This document shows positions 9,901-19,180 of a stretch of 44,729 bases of DNA, piece after piece. The DNA comes from Butyriboletus loyo (taxonomy: Eukaryota; Basidiomycota; Agaricomycetes; Boletales; Boletaceae). The position numbers were made by a program, and so were the translations under genes. Positions within the stretch are counted from its first letter, which is position 1, and each line of letters starts with the position of its first letter. Below the pieces are notes generated by a model. That model made no database searches and was not told where the DNA came from. It was given only the letters and a program-made list of their open reading frames with translations. The stretch lies in assembly GCA_038093515.1 (NCBI GenBank), contig JBBPSI010000199.1:1-44729 (forward strand), in the 5' to 3' direction.

Positions 9901-10487
9901 CTCCAATCGGAAAGACGTTCCTCCCCGCTCTTGAGTCTAGACTCTCGGAGCTCATGGGAGCCCGAACGGAGGCTTTAGAAGCCCATGAGAAGGCACGCCG
10001 GTTGATGAAGGAACGGATTCAGTCCAAGTTCCGCCCGTGGAAGACCGGCGATAAGGTCTGGTTGGAAGGGCGCAACCTTCGACTCAGGTATCCGTCAAAG
10101 AAGCTTGCGCCCAAGAGGGAAGGACCGTTCGAGGTCACTCAGGTGATATCCCCTGTGGCGTATAGACTCCGGTTACCATCAACATGGAAGATCCATGACG
10201 TCTTCCATGCGTCACTTCTCACCCCTTATCGCGAAACCGTGGAACACGGCCCCAATTTCACAAACCCTCCGCCGGAAGAAATAGACGGAGATGAAGAATA
10301 CGAGATCGATCGTATCTTATCACACCGCGGCTCCAAGGGACGCCGCCAGTTCCTGGTTTCCTGGAAAGGGTACTCCGCAGCGGAGAACACCTGGGAGCTG
10401 AATGGGAACTTGGTCCATGCGCAGGCTCTGCTGAAGGCTTATAAGCTGCGACACCCCAAGGATTTCCCTTCCCCATCTTCTCAGTAA
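6927..10487 (+). CDS. pol: Pol polyprotein: protease, RT, RNase H, integrase, chromodomain
   Basis: 1186 aa. Protease: VDSGAS with Asp55. Reverse transcriptase: [10 protein letters not shown] and YMDD at about 409-412. RNase H: MMDAS Asp near 558, YDRELLAV and LTDHKNL. Integrase: HHCC zinc finger (H..H..CAVCQAHK), then catalytic Asp838, Asp899 and Glu935, with D-35-E spacing between the last two. A chromodomain (about 1117-1172: EYEIDRILSHR, FLVSWKGY, ENTWE) places it among chromoviruses, whose chromodomain is thought to steer integration to marked chromatin. The frame is minus one relative to gag, and its ATG (6927) overlaps the gag end by 19 bases. Expression by frameshift or by re-initiation is possible. 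No stops or frameshifts: likely active. Confidence 0.95.
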   Translation: MAKGFLERREVSTSSPPLVIAPVVLSNPNAQSIRVPVSLFVHEGGQIVDTFALVDSGASGCFIDRDLVKRKKLPMERLPKPLSAQNVDGSNNQGGVIRYKVNISIRIGETEEERSFLVLNIGKENMILGLPWLREANPVIDWATGHIDLPDQIKKPRHDSPRAIAQRYLVRYLDLDPDSKIAKLWKKRVDASAREAYPIRKATIATEIAAQVTKEKAVLPTPFAAFADVFDKKNTEELPPSRSFDHAIDLDKDFVPKVAKVYPLNPKESEACKAFVEEHLKSGKITPSKSPQAAPFFFVSKKDGSLRPCQDYRYLNSHTVKNAYPLPLISDLVDRLKGSKIFTKMDIRWGYNNVLIKPNDRWKAAFITPQGLFEPTVMFFGLCNSPATFQALMDHIFGDLMAEGWLIIYMDDLLIHSATSAEHEARTIRVLERLREHKLFLKLEKCSFDAEEVEYLGMMVREGQVKMDPTKLKAIREWNPPTSVKAVRSFIGFCNFYRRFIQDFSHIAKPLHDLTKKNSPWAWTPACEQVFQAIKQSFLRQPVLSMPDVTKPFAVMMDASLTATGAVLMQKDINGDLHPCAYLSKMLSPAERNYDIYDRELLAVIHALEEWRHYLRGTGHQVEILTDHKNLTYFRQPNKLSRRQACWLMFLQDFDLHFHHIPGTQMGPADALSRRDDVDTSTDNQEVTLLPENLFARKIDVALAEKIAASTPHDPMIKRCMQALYEDSPLFPKMNAGDWDFDGKELYFRKKRYIPEAARVDLIRSLHESPTGGHGGIFRTQNLVQRDYWWPGMANLVRRFVSGCAVCQAHKVNTHPTVPPLTPLASVASRPFEQVSVDLITRLPPSLGYDSVMVVVDHGLTKGVIYSPCNKDIDAAGVAKLFFKTVFLRFGLHSCCISDRGPQFASAFARELARLLDYDLALSSAYHPQTDGEMERVNQELETYLRIFCDGHPERWAELLPMAEFSHNSMTHSSTNVTPFSLMVGYEPRSYPPIGKTFLPALESRLSELMGARTEALEAHEKARRLMKERIQSKFRPWKTGDKVWLEGRNLRLRYPSKKLAPKREGPFEVTQVISPVAYRLRLPSTWKIHDVFHASLLTPYRETVEHGPNFTNPPPEEIDGDEEYEIDRILSHRGSKGRRQFLVSWKGYSAAENTWELNGNLVHAQALLKAYKLRHPKDFPSPSSQ

Positions 10488-10497
10488 ACAAACAAAG

Positions 10498-11748
10498 ATG
10501 GCCATTCCTCCCGCAGAAAACAACGCCCCACTTCCGGCTCAGCCCCCCGTCCGCTCTTCTCGCCTCCCTGTTTCTTCTCGCCGCGTCCTCTACGCCGCAG
10601 TTTTAGAAAATCCCGTCGCTACGTATGCTCTCGAGCAGCGTATGGATTTCACTGGGGACTACGTCCTCCGCACCCTAGCCAGTCTCTACCGTTCCTATGC
10701 CCTCGCCCGCACCGTCCACACCCGCTTGTGCCCCGACAACCAACCTCCCGTGTACGCCACCGCCCTGGAGACCTCTTTGATGGAGGCCAGGGGGTATACC
10801 CTAGACATCCTTCATGCGGAAGGATTCGGCTATGTCGTTGACCAACTCCTCCCCGGCATCCTCGCGCCCGTTTTGCGCCCCATTCTAGTCGCTCTCGCTC
10901 CTAGGGAAAGGGAGTTTTATTTTCAGTCCAACGACAGGATTGGATTTCTTCGCCCCACCGCTCGCGGCCCCAATCCCCCTCCTCGTCCTGCCGCGGAAGG
11001 ATCTCCTCCGCCATTACCTATTCCAGCGCCATCCGCAAGAGATTCACCTGCGACCACTCTGGTAGCAGATTCGTCCAGGGAGACCACTGGAGAGTCCCTC
11101 GAGTCCTTTCGGACCGACGTCGACGAGCCCCAGGTCGCTCGTCGACACTCCCCCCTACCGCCTAGGACTGTGCGTCGCCAACCTCGCCAGACGCTTCTCC
11201 AGGCTGGATCTGTCCCGGGATCGGTCACCCTCACCGCCGCTGGAAGAAGAATCGCCAACAGGGCCTTTCGCTCCATCACCCCCCAACCATCCACTCGTCG
11301 TGGCACCCCCGCCATCCAACTTATTCCTCGCGTCACCTCCCCCGCCGCCACCGCCGCCGCCGCAGCTGGTGGCTCTAACTCCTCTTCGTACGGACCCCCG
11401 CCCCCCTACCTCCCCGGTCGGGGTACTCGTGATTCGCCTATCGTCGTCGACGACAGATCCCCTGATCCCAGCCCGGGCGCTGCTCGACCTCGCCTCGTCC
11501 GCCCGCAGCTCTGCTTCGAGTGCGGGACCGTCGGCCACTTCCGAAGAGAGTGTCCTAACTACACGTGCCCCTTCTGCCATCGAATCGCCCCTGGTCATAT
11601 TCAGGAATTTTGCCCCGAACGTGTATGCGGCCTCTGCGGAGCCATTGGCCACATCGTCGCAAATTGTGCCTTTCGGGACGACGTCTGGGCAGACATCAAT
11701 CCCGACGACGCTTACGACTACGATGTCAACGAGGGGGAGTCTCAGTGA
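10498..11748 (+). CDS. ORF3: Pro/Ser-rich triple zinc-knuckle protein after pol
   Basis: 416 aa. The ATG lies 10 bases after the pol stop, in a different frame. Residues 1-150 are mixed and partly helical (SLYRSYALARTVHTRL, ILAPVLRPILVAL). Residues 155-335 are Pro/Ser/Thr/Arg-rich and probably disordered. Three zinc knuckles follow: C339-x2-C342-x4-H347-x4-C352, C357-x2-C360-x6-H367-x4-C372 and C377-x2-C380-x4-H385-x4-C390. The tail is acidic. There is no signal peptide and no convincing membrane anchor, so it is not an obvious Env. The knuckles suggest RNA or single-stranded nucleic-acid binding, i.e. a separate nucleocapsid-like or accessory protein (inference). Homologues occur at 1-1112 and 36981-39410. 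I do not recognise a named family. Confidence 0.88.
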   Translation: MAIPPAENNAPLPAQPPVRSSRLPVSSRRVLYAAVLENPVATYALEQRMDFTGDYVLRTLASLYRSYALARTVHTRLCPDNQPPVYATALETSLMEARGYTLDILHAEGFGYVVDQLLPGILAPVLRPILVALAPREREFYFQSNDRIGFLRPTARGPNPPPRPAAEGSPPPLPIPAPSARDSPATTLVADSSRETTGESLESFRTDVDEPQVARRHSPLPPRTVRRQPRQTLLQAGSVPGSVTLTAAGRRIANRAFRSITPQPSTRRGTPAIQLIPRVTSPAATAAAAAGGSNSSSYGPPPPYLPGRGTRDSPIVVDDRSPDPSPGAARPRLVRPQLCFECGTVGHFRRECPNYTCPFCHRIAPGHIQEFCPERVCGLCGAIGHIVANCAFRDDVWADINPDDAYDYDVNEGESQ

Positions 11749-11786
11749 GGGGACCATTCAAGTTGTGGAGTCGGAGTCTCCACCAT

Positions 11787-11799
11787 GGGAAGGGGGTAA
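11787..11799 (+). other. Polypurine tract
   Basis: GGGAAGGGGG plus TAA directly abuts the 3' LTR. It is the expected plus-strand primer and is also present before the LTR at 1164. Confidence 0.8.
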
Positions 11800-12223
11800 T
11801 GTTACGGTAGTACTCTACTTTTTCTCTCCACTACCGTTAGGACTCTTACATTCGCCTAGCCTCTTGCTAGTTCCTGTTGAACGGTAACAACCGTTCGTAC
11901 TTAGTCATCACTTCCCGCGCACGGACGCACTTTCCTTCACACTCCGGAATCTTCTAGAGTGTTCCTTCCATATTTGTACTTCCCTTCTCGCGGCTCGATT
12001 AGGGACATGGTCTGTGCGCAGACCCCAGTAGTATAAAGGCTCTGCCTTTCCACCATGTACATTATCTAGTTCTACGCAGCCTACTGCTAGCAATTAGTAT
12101 CATTCCAGACTCTTAGTGTGCGCACTAAGACATAGTCTGAGACTCACCCAGAATCGTCTCCCGAGTCTCGAGGCCACTCCAGAGTGCCTCCTCGCTGTTC
12201 GATTGTTAGCGCCCAGCGTAACA
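11800..12223 (+). repeat. 3' LTR, family A
   Basis: 424 bp, TGTTACG...CGTAACA. Nearly identical to the 5' LTR. TATAAA at 12032-12037. Followed by the ATAAG target duplication. Confidence 0.95.
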
Positions 12224-12479
12224 ATAAGGGCTGTCTTATATACAGTACATGAGTGTTTGTACTTATGTTCTGTATAGTACCTTTATAAGGTATAGTATGA
12301 AATACATGACGATATGATAGAGATAAGAGATAAGACTAAGCATATCGTCCAATAGCATAATAAGAGCTATTTGTAATGTGACAAGTGTGACAGAGTCTAG
12401 ACAATGATGTCATATTGACTCGTCTAGAAACGTAATGGCTGTAAGTGAAATACAGAAATAGAACACTACTGTTTCAACA
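12224..12479 (+). mobile_element. KDZ-element 3' fragment, right half
   Basis: This continues 4921-5122 across the gypsy insertion and matches 36370-36627 base for base over most of its length. Both copies stop being alike right after GTTTCAACA (12479 and 36627), so this is probably a true element end. AT-rich, with no coding frame. Confidence 0.7.
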
Positions 12480-12876
12480 CAATGAAGCAAAAGAAGCAGC
12501 AAGGGGAAACAGCAGCACACCGAACCAACTCCCCAAAACACTAAGAGGCGCCAAGGGGAAAGTAAAAACCCTACCCTGCAGCAAATCGGCAGCGAAACAA
12601 CAGATAAATGCCCAACTCAAAGCCCTACAAATGTCCATATTCAGCACATCCCCACGCGCACAAGCTGCCCACTCCATTGACGCATCCCTGCCCTCCAACA
12701 AGTTCCTGATACTCACATCCTGTTACGCTGGGCACTAACAACTAGAACAGCGAGGAGGCACTCTGGAGTAGCCTCAGGACTCTGGAGACGATTCTCAAGC
12801 TGGGTCTCAGACTATGTCTTAGTGCACACACTAAGAGTCTGGAGGAGAGCTAATTGCTAGCAGGTGACTGCATAGA

Positions 12877-13303
12877 TGTTACGGTAGTGGTATACTTTTT
12901 CCATCCACTACCATTGGGACTACTTCATTCGCCTAGCTTACAGCTAGTTCCCTTTGAACGGTACCAACCGTTTTAGCTTAGTCACCATTTCTCGTGCATG
13001 GACGCACTTTCCTTCATACTCCAGAACGTTCTAGAGTATCTCTTCCCCGTTTGTACTTTCCCTTCTCGCAGCTCGATTAGGGACATGGTCTGTGCGCAGA
13101 CCCCAGTAGTATAAAGACCCAACCTTTATACCATGTACAGTATCTAGTTCTACGCAGCAATCTGCTAGCAATTAGTTCACTGCCAGACTCTTAGTGTGCG
13201 CACTAAGATATAGTCTGAGACTTCTCCCAGAATCGTCTCCCGAGTCTCGAGGCCACTCCAGAGTGCCTCCTCGCTGTTCTAGTTGTTAGCGCCTAGCGTA
13301 ACA
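12877..13303 (+). repeat. Nested solo LTR, family A (TSD ATAGA)
   Basis: 427 bp, TGTTACG...CGTAACA, flanked by ATAGA at 12872-12876 and 13304-13308. Inserted in the opposite orientation into the family A LTR at 12721. Confidence 0.94.
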
Positions 13304-13517
13304 ATAGAACTAGATACTGTACATGGTATGAAGACCGGGTCTTTATACTACTGGGGGTCTGCGCAAAGACCAGGTTCCTAATCGAGTCGTGAGAAGGAAA
13401 CTACAAATGAGGAAGGAATATTCCAGAGAGTTCTGGAGTACGAAAGAAAGCGTGTCCGTGTGCGAGAAAGGATGACTAAGCTAGAGTGGTTCGTACTGCT
13501 CAAAGGGCACTAGTAAA

Positions 13518-14337
13518 TGTTATGCTGGTAGCGCACAATAGCTAGCAAGCGAGCACTTATAGGGGCTCGAGCCTAATGAGGAAACTAGCCGACTCGCGTA
13601 GACGACGCTATCGGGTGTCTTGCAAAGCAAGTGTCGGCGAGATCTTGTGTGGTGGCGACCAGACGAGATCGAGCAGGCTCTTATCGGCTTTATCAGCAAG
13701 AAGGGTATATTGCTAGATTACTATGCACTTGGTAGATGCGTAGAATTAGCTAAAGAACTCGTACTACTCTAAGTACAAACTTATATACTGGAGGGTATCG
13801 TGCACAGACCGAGCTGTGCGTGGCAGCGAGGTACAGGGCTATGAGTCCGTCCGAGTCATAGCAGCGAAAGAGGGAAGCGGCAAAGTGCCGGTAATGAGGG
13901 AGCTATGCTCCAAGTAAGATGGCGACATCGTCAGCGAATAGGAAGAGCTGAAGTTGAAGCGACGATGTCCATGAGGCGAGCCCCACAGGGCGAAGGGTGC
14001 GCGAACGGCGGAGCCCTTGGATACGGGTCTCGACGCGAAGGTACTGACACATCGTAATCTAGTCACGTGCTAGTCACGTGATGAACCAAATGTCATTGGA
14101 TAAAGAAAAGAGGGACGCGACAGCTCAGCTGTGGGTCCGGCCCGACAGGGCGAGAAGACAGGGGCTATCTGTGTGCAACGGCACAGAGACTAGCAGGAAC
14201 GACCGGGGAAGTGGATAACGTCCACTAGGCGACTGGGGGGCGGGCGATGGGCGGCATCGTAGGGCGGCAGGGGCGGCGGGGACGCGTGAGTGTGGGAAAA
14301 CAAGTGGCGGGGTACGCTTAGGGGTAAAACTGTAACA
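13518..14337 (-). repeat. Nested solo LTR, family B (TSD GTAAA)
   Basis: 820 bp, TGTTATG...CTGTAACA on plus, flanked by GTAAA at 13513-13517 and 14338-14342. Very similar to 1963-2783. Confidence 0.94.
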
Positions 14338-14999
14338 GTAAAAGACTAGGCGAGTGAAGTAGTCCGAGAGGTAGTGGATGGAAAAAGTATACCACTACCG
14401 TAACACATCCAGCCTACACAAACAACAGGCATCGGTCCTTTTCCAGCTATGCACCGGCCATGTCCCGCTCAACAAATACCTATACCGCATATCTAAAACA
14501 AACTCCCCACGCTGCCCACATTGCCCAGAATATGACAAGACAGTAGCCCACTTCCTACTCCACTGCCCCTGGTACTCGCAGCAATGCCTCGTACTCTGCC
14601 AAAAACTGCAAGCCAAAGCCAGGCAAATCCCCCAGCTACTAAATGACCCCAAATGCATCAAAGCCACGCTACGTTACATCCATTCCACCTCACGCTTCAC
14701 CCACATCTTCACTGACCTAAGTCCCCCAAACCCCTAAACAGAAAGCCAACAATCACCTGCAGTGCGCAGCGCACTAACACGCCTGTCTTAAAAAACAAAG
14801 CCCAGCCCACGCACTCAGGACCCAATACGAGATCACCAGGATCCCCCCTTACTAAAATCCACACAGCCCCATGCAGGCCCCGCTCACGTCCGAGCTGATA
14901 GCACACGCACATAGCAGTACGATTACAATAAATCACTAGAAGCACAGTATGTACTGTCTGGCAAAGGGCCTTGGCCCGACAGGACAATAAACATGGAAC

Positions 15000-15019
15000 A
15001 AAAAAAAAAAAAAAAAAAA
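15000..15019 (+). repeat. LINE poly(A) tail
   Basis: A run of 20 A directly before the duplicated segment. It marks the 3' end of the plus-strand LINE. Confidence 0.85.
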
Positions 15020-17355
15020 GTACCTACATGGGCCGATGGATTGATAGGCTACCATGTTTCAAGTGAACATGGCAACCCTCGAATGCCCGAGCTCATCCCT
15101 TTGCGACATGCCGTCATGACGCCCACCTGTTAGGAACCTTTGGTTGTATCATATACGTTGTTGCTTGTCCTCCAAGATTGTGAACGTGCTGATTGCTACA
15201 AAAGCCCTGCGTATGTACTTGAAATGATTTGCAGCACATAACAAAATCGCACGTGCAGACAACGTAAGCTCCCTCGCGCAACTCTCAAGATCAGGCCTAT
15301 GTTACGCGTCGCTGGTAAATACTTCATACATTGAACTGAGAAGACGAGGCATATGCATAAGTAAAATAAATATCCGAGTCACCGTCGAAAGTACCACCAT
15401 TCTCTATTATCCGCCACCGCCCCAGCGCAAGTGCCTGTCCCCAGTTTCTACCCAAATTCCTCGTTCAAGCCTGACGCATACCATCCTCCAAAGGTTCGAG
15501 TCGAATAGCCCCCGATTCGTTCACGTCCCCTTCCACGACTTGATCCTGTCCCGGGGTGACATCTACGAATGCGATCGCAGACACCGCGGCATCACTGGCA
15601 ATGGGCTGCGACAACACACCGAATCCGGTGTCAACTCCCTCCCAGCGCCCACGAAGGTCGCGGTCATACAACTCTCGCACGCTGATGATGAACCGAGGCA
15701 TCATAGGGCATATGGTTACGACTGACAGCAGCCACAAGAAGGGCAGCAAAGTGATGCTTTGTGTGGAACCGGTGGGGAGGATGGCAGCCACATTGTAGAA
15801 CATATATCTAGCAGTTCAAAGTGATTAATTGTTGGGAAAGCACTCGAGGGTAGGATGCATGGGGAAATGTTATCATGACGAACGAGAAAGTGTGGTAAAG
15901 CGAGACGCACACAAAGAAATAAACAACTCCATCGCTGACGAGTTGACGCGTATACCGATTAGGTTGCCACTGATTGGTTGCTTTGTACATCTCGACCGAT
16001 TGCGTCCAGGTTTGCATAACAGCGAGAACCAAAAGCATAGCACTGAGAATGAATCGCGGGATTTTGGAATACGTGTAAATGTTGTGTGGAATGTTGATGA
16101 CACCACTGCAATACGAGACATTCATAACTTGAACAACTGTGACTGAAGTAAAGGGTGCAAGGAAACAAAGGGTCACCTTCGTGAGATACAGTGGCGCATC
16201 CAGTACAGCACGGGACGTACTAGAGGTGTAGGTGCTGGGATTGTAATAAATGCCTGCAACAACAGAGGAAAAAATAACCTGTTGCACGTAGATGAACAGG
16301 AGGACCCAAAGAATCCGTTTGGATCGATTCCACATTGCATACACCCGCAGGATCATAACCACTGTGATTGAAACCATAATCAGAGGTCAGGAATTAGGGG
16401 GGTAGAGCAACTCACAGTCGGCAGCATTATAAAATATTTGAAATGTCCAGACAGATACCATCAATAGTATGGTGCCTTGGAATATTCATGTCTCATGCTG
16501 ATATTGTTGCGGGTGATAAACGAATCTGCTTACATCTATGCAACTATTATTAATATAGTTTTCGATTGCAATTTAGATGCATACGTCTGCATAGAAGACC
16601 GTCATAAACGACAGACAAGGTGCGAAGCAGACAAACTGACTCTGACCGGGCCAGGGAGAAAGGTAGTACCAACTGCAAACATGTCTGATCAGCTCAGTCA
16701 ACCTCCAATACAATTCTGAACATACAGAATCCATCAAGACTTGATCACGGAATGACCGTTAGCTGTATAAATTTCTATGCATCATAGCAACAATCGACGT
16801 ACATAACGAAACAAAGACCGAAATAACGAACCTACAGAACAGTGGATTTAGAATGTACAATGGAGTTCCCTGAACCTTTACGTACCAGAACAAACATTGT
16901 AGAGACCTGGGTCCAGGGCCTGCACTGTAAGACTGTCAGGACCTATCTCGCGCGATAATTGTTGCTTCATTACCCATACATAGTCTACCTTTGAATATTG
17001 TCAGCCTACAGATATGATGCACAGGGTGAAACAACATTCCTCTCTCGAAAAGGTGAGGACTGTAGTAGTGGGATCGCAATGCTCAGTTCAGCGTGAAAAG
17101 GAATCCTAGCGTGTGCACCAGTCTCGGCGCTGCATCACTCACAATAATCGTATACAACAGCAGTGATGACACCAACTGCGTTGGTGTATAAGATCAATCC
17201 TTGACGGAAGGTATGAACGAACGCACGGGATACATAGTTATTCATCTGGATAAGCTCTAAAGTAGACTGCAGGTCAGAGGACATCGCACAGAGTCAGATT
17301 CGAAGAGAGAGGGGGGTTTTCCAGCGATTCAGTGATGAGTTCCGCTGCAGTTATA
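15020..17355. repeat. Segmental duplication, copy A
   Basis: Collinear with 21476-23805 at roughly 85-90 percent identity by eye, starting TACxTACATGGGCCGATGG. It holds the DUF6533-like gene copy A. The left edge coincides with the LINE poly(A); the right edge fades near 17355. Confidence 0.9.
15465..17284 (-). pseudogene. DUF6533-like multi-pass membrane protein, copy A (one frameshift)
   Basis: This is a spliced gene on minus. Exon 1 starts at 17284 (MSSDLQSTLELIQMNNYVSR...) and ends VVYDYC before GTGAGT. Small exons then encode VDYVW, RPWTQVSTMFVL and RYFGLCFVMYVDC. One exon near 16410-16530 is followed by VVMILRVYAMWNRSKR (15808-16377), and the last exon (15465-15803) holds PRFIISVRELYDRDLRGRWEGVDTGFGVLSQ. 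Several hydrophobic helices and the YDY...VDYVW and RELYDRDLRG signatures fit the basidiomycete DUF6533 membrane proteins, whose role is unknown. In the exon near 16450, CCAAAGG of copy B is CCAAGG here, causing a 1-nt frameshift and an early stop. Its exon 1 is intact. Confidence 0.75.
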
Positions 17356-18589
17356 TCACCTATCCGGTGTGTATTGAATATTTAAATACCGGAATCTTCG
17401 TTTAGGATGATGCCATATATATGTGAGAGCAGATCTATACCCAGAAGAATGGATTTGGTGATGACCACAATCAGCAGTGCCTCGCTGCCCATATGGAAGT
17501 ACTCACCCTTATCTATAGTCACGTCCTCTGTTCCGTGGGGTGCGGAAGCGATACCGACTGCACGGAAGGCCCCCAACGGTGATCTCGGCCATGATCAATT
17601 GATCATCATGATGTGTGTCATGGCGCGGTAATCGATGCGATGCAAATGTATAGTGTGAAAAATATGTCATTGGGCATGTCAGGGTGGGACGGGATGAGCC
17701 TGAGGGTACAGTCAAAACGACACGAGAAGCCTACGCACGTGTCTGCTTCAATCCAACCTACTCCAATCAACTAATCAACTATCGGTGTCCCTAAACGCCA
17801 ACAGGAAGTTTGCATCTTTTGCGTGGAGATCGGGGTGTACACTTAGCCGAAGCGCGAGGCGAGTGAAGGTTTCAGTCTATGCGTGAGAAGCGGAGTAGCG
17901 CTCTTCTCTTCTCTCGCATCTCAGCTAGTCCGAGTGATACTCTGTCAGTAGTCGCACTCCTCAATTCATTATTTTCGCTCCCGCCCACCGCTCCCGCTCA
18001 CAGGCCACGGACGAGGAATTTTCGACTAGCTCAATCCTGTCTGACGCTGCCTCTCTCGGTCCGAGCTCAGCTGTTTCGGCGCTCAGCCCGCCCACACAGC
18101 TCGCTCTCGCCGACAGGTTTGGGGTCCAGCTTCAGGCCGGGAAAGCCTTCAGCTTTTTGCCCAGCATTGCCATACCATTCGAACACTATATAGCTCACAC
18201 TTCTCTTCATTCCTTTCATACGGACGAGCTAAGCAGCCGCAACGCATAGATTGTTAATTTTCCTCGTCAATACTTCTGAATCTGTGTTTGGCAAACACTG
18301 TTTGCGCCGCTGTCTTTACAGTGCATCCCGTCCCAATGAAAATGCACTCGCGCATCTATCCACCTCCCGCCGAATCTGTCTGTTCCCAAATCGCTTGTCC
18401 GAGAGAGTTGGTGCAAACCTCACATTTCTATTCTGTGCTGATGGAAAAGAGCCAACAATTATGTACCCCTGAGGACAGGGTTACTGCCTCCACAACCCCT
18501 TCCAGCTTCATCACGCTTTGGTTCGGACTGTTTGTGTGACCCGTACAAGCAGGCTTTGCAGCGTCTCTCACAAAAGGTCCTGTTCGACG

Positions 18590-19180
18590 GATCGCAGGCT
18601 CTGACCTCTCTTCCATTGATCCTTGTCTCTCCGTCTCGTTTCCCCTAACCAGCAAGACTGCCAGTCACATAACTTCCGAGGTCAGTGCTATGCTGGCAAA
18701 TCCGTCATTGTATTTCGTGTATTTAGGTCAAGGGCATGGGCCCATGGCGTTCGTGCCCCATCAATCTGATTGCGGACACTGACAATTGGGTAGTGGGGGA
18801 GGGGTTGGTTGGACTGCCGCAGACATGTGATTGGCCCCGTTGCCCGCCCCCACTGATTTCCTGGCTCTTGCGTGTTATCCCGTACGTTGGTTTTCAGTGT
18901 CGTTTTGACTGTAACTTCCTCATCCCACCATGACATGTGACTGTATGCGAAATGACAGATCCCGCTTTTTCGACTATGAATCTAAACATTTTGACTGCAT
19001 CGATATCCGCACCCCCTCCGTTTATCGTCACCCTCCCTGGTGGATTCCGACGCTTCGGAAAGCAGCTCAAGTGTCCATTATAAAATCGATGCATACATGC
19101 CTTGCGGTCAAGAGAGGAGACATTGCTGTGAGTGGAGTTTGGCATAAGGTAACTGTCCCCATCATATGTCATCCTAACTT
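18590..19180. repeat. Diverged repeat unit 1 in spacer
   Basis: Shares ordered blocks with 20510-21080: GGACACTGACAATTGG versus GGACACCGACAGTTGG, TTTCAGTGTCGTTTTGACTG versus TTTCAGTGTCTTTTGACTG, and a downstream segment translating to TLPGG / TFPGG. Too diverged to set exact ends. Confidence 0.45.

Larger units (their letters stand above)
5123..12223 (+). mobile_element. Complete Ty3/gypsy chromovirus with third ORF (gag-pol-ORF3)
   Basis: The element is 7101 bp, with 424-bp LTRs of identical length that differ at only a handful of positions (four noted by eye), so insertion is fairly recent. Target duplication ATAAG occurs at 5118-5122 and 12224-12228. An uninterrupted version of the target lies at 36365-36380. 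Interior: self-complementary primer site, gag (minus-one overlap with pol), pol with protease, RT, RNase H, integrase and chromodomain, then ORF3 and a polypurine tract. All three frames are open, and CpG is abundant, unlike the copies at 24829 and 36981. This is a potentially autonomous element. Confidence 0.95.
12721..14405 (-). repeat. Solo LTR, family A, minus, split by two later solo LTRs (TSD CATCC)
   Basis: Starts TGTTACGCTGGGC (reverse complement of the LTR 3' end) and ends CCGTAACA. CATCC lies at 12716-12720 and 14406-14410. The LTR pieces are 12721-12876, 13309-13517 and 14343-14405; the rest is nested insertions. Without them its length is that of a normal family A LTR. Confidence 0.92.
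12480..14737 (+). pseudogene. LINE ORF2 C terminus (after RNase H, zinc-binding tail)
   Basis: Two coding blocks, 12480-12720 and 14406-14737, are interrupted by a solo LTR with CATCC on both sides. The first begins with NEAKEAARG, which resembles the end of a LINE RNase H domain, followed by TLPCSKSAAKQQINAQ. The second has FQLCTGHVPLNKYLYRI and a zinc-binding tail CPHCPEYDKTVAHFLLHC (C-x2-C-x8-H-x3-C), typical of fungal and animal LINE polyproteins. The stop is at 14735-14737. The endonuclease, RT and most of RNase H are missing, so this is a 5'-truncated relic. Confidence 0.82.
12480..15019 (+). mobile_element. LINE 3' end with poly(A), plus strand
   Basis: The C-terminal part of a LINE polyprotein, about 260 bases of 3' untranslated sequence and a 20-base poly(A) at 15000-15019. 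It is split by a solo LTR (12721-14405). The left side is cut by the KDZ fragment at 12479. The base after the poly(A) starts the duplicated host segment. Confidence 0.85.

Noticed and set aside
10498..11748. ORF3 as an envelope glycoprotein
   Set aside because: No signal peptide, membrane anchor or cleavage motif is visible; zinc knuckles point to nucleic-acid binding.
11155..11757. 200-codon antisense frame across ORF3
   Set aside because: Gly/Arg-rich shadow of a GC-biased coding strand, with no motif and not kept in the other copies at the same length.
15808..16377. Frameshift in copy A at the ...SQQLITLNC end
   Set aside because: The mismatch with copy B is explained by a GT-AG intron of about 89 bases between this block and the terminal exon, so it was not counted as a lesion.
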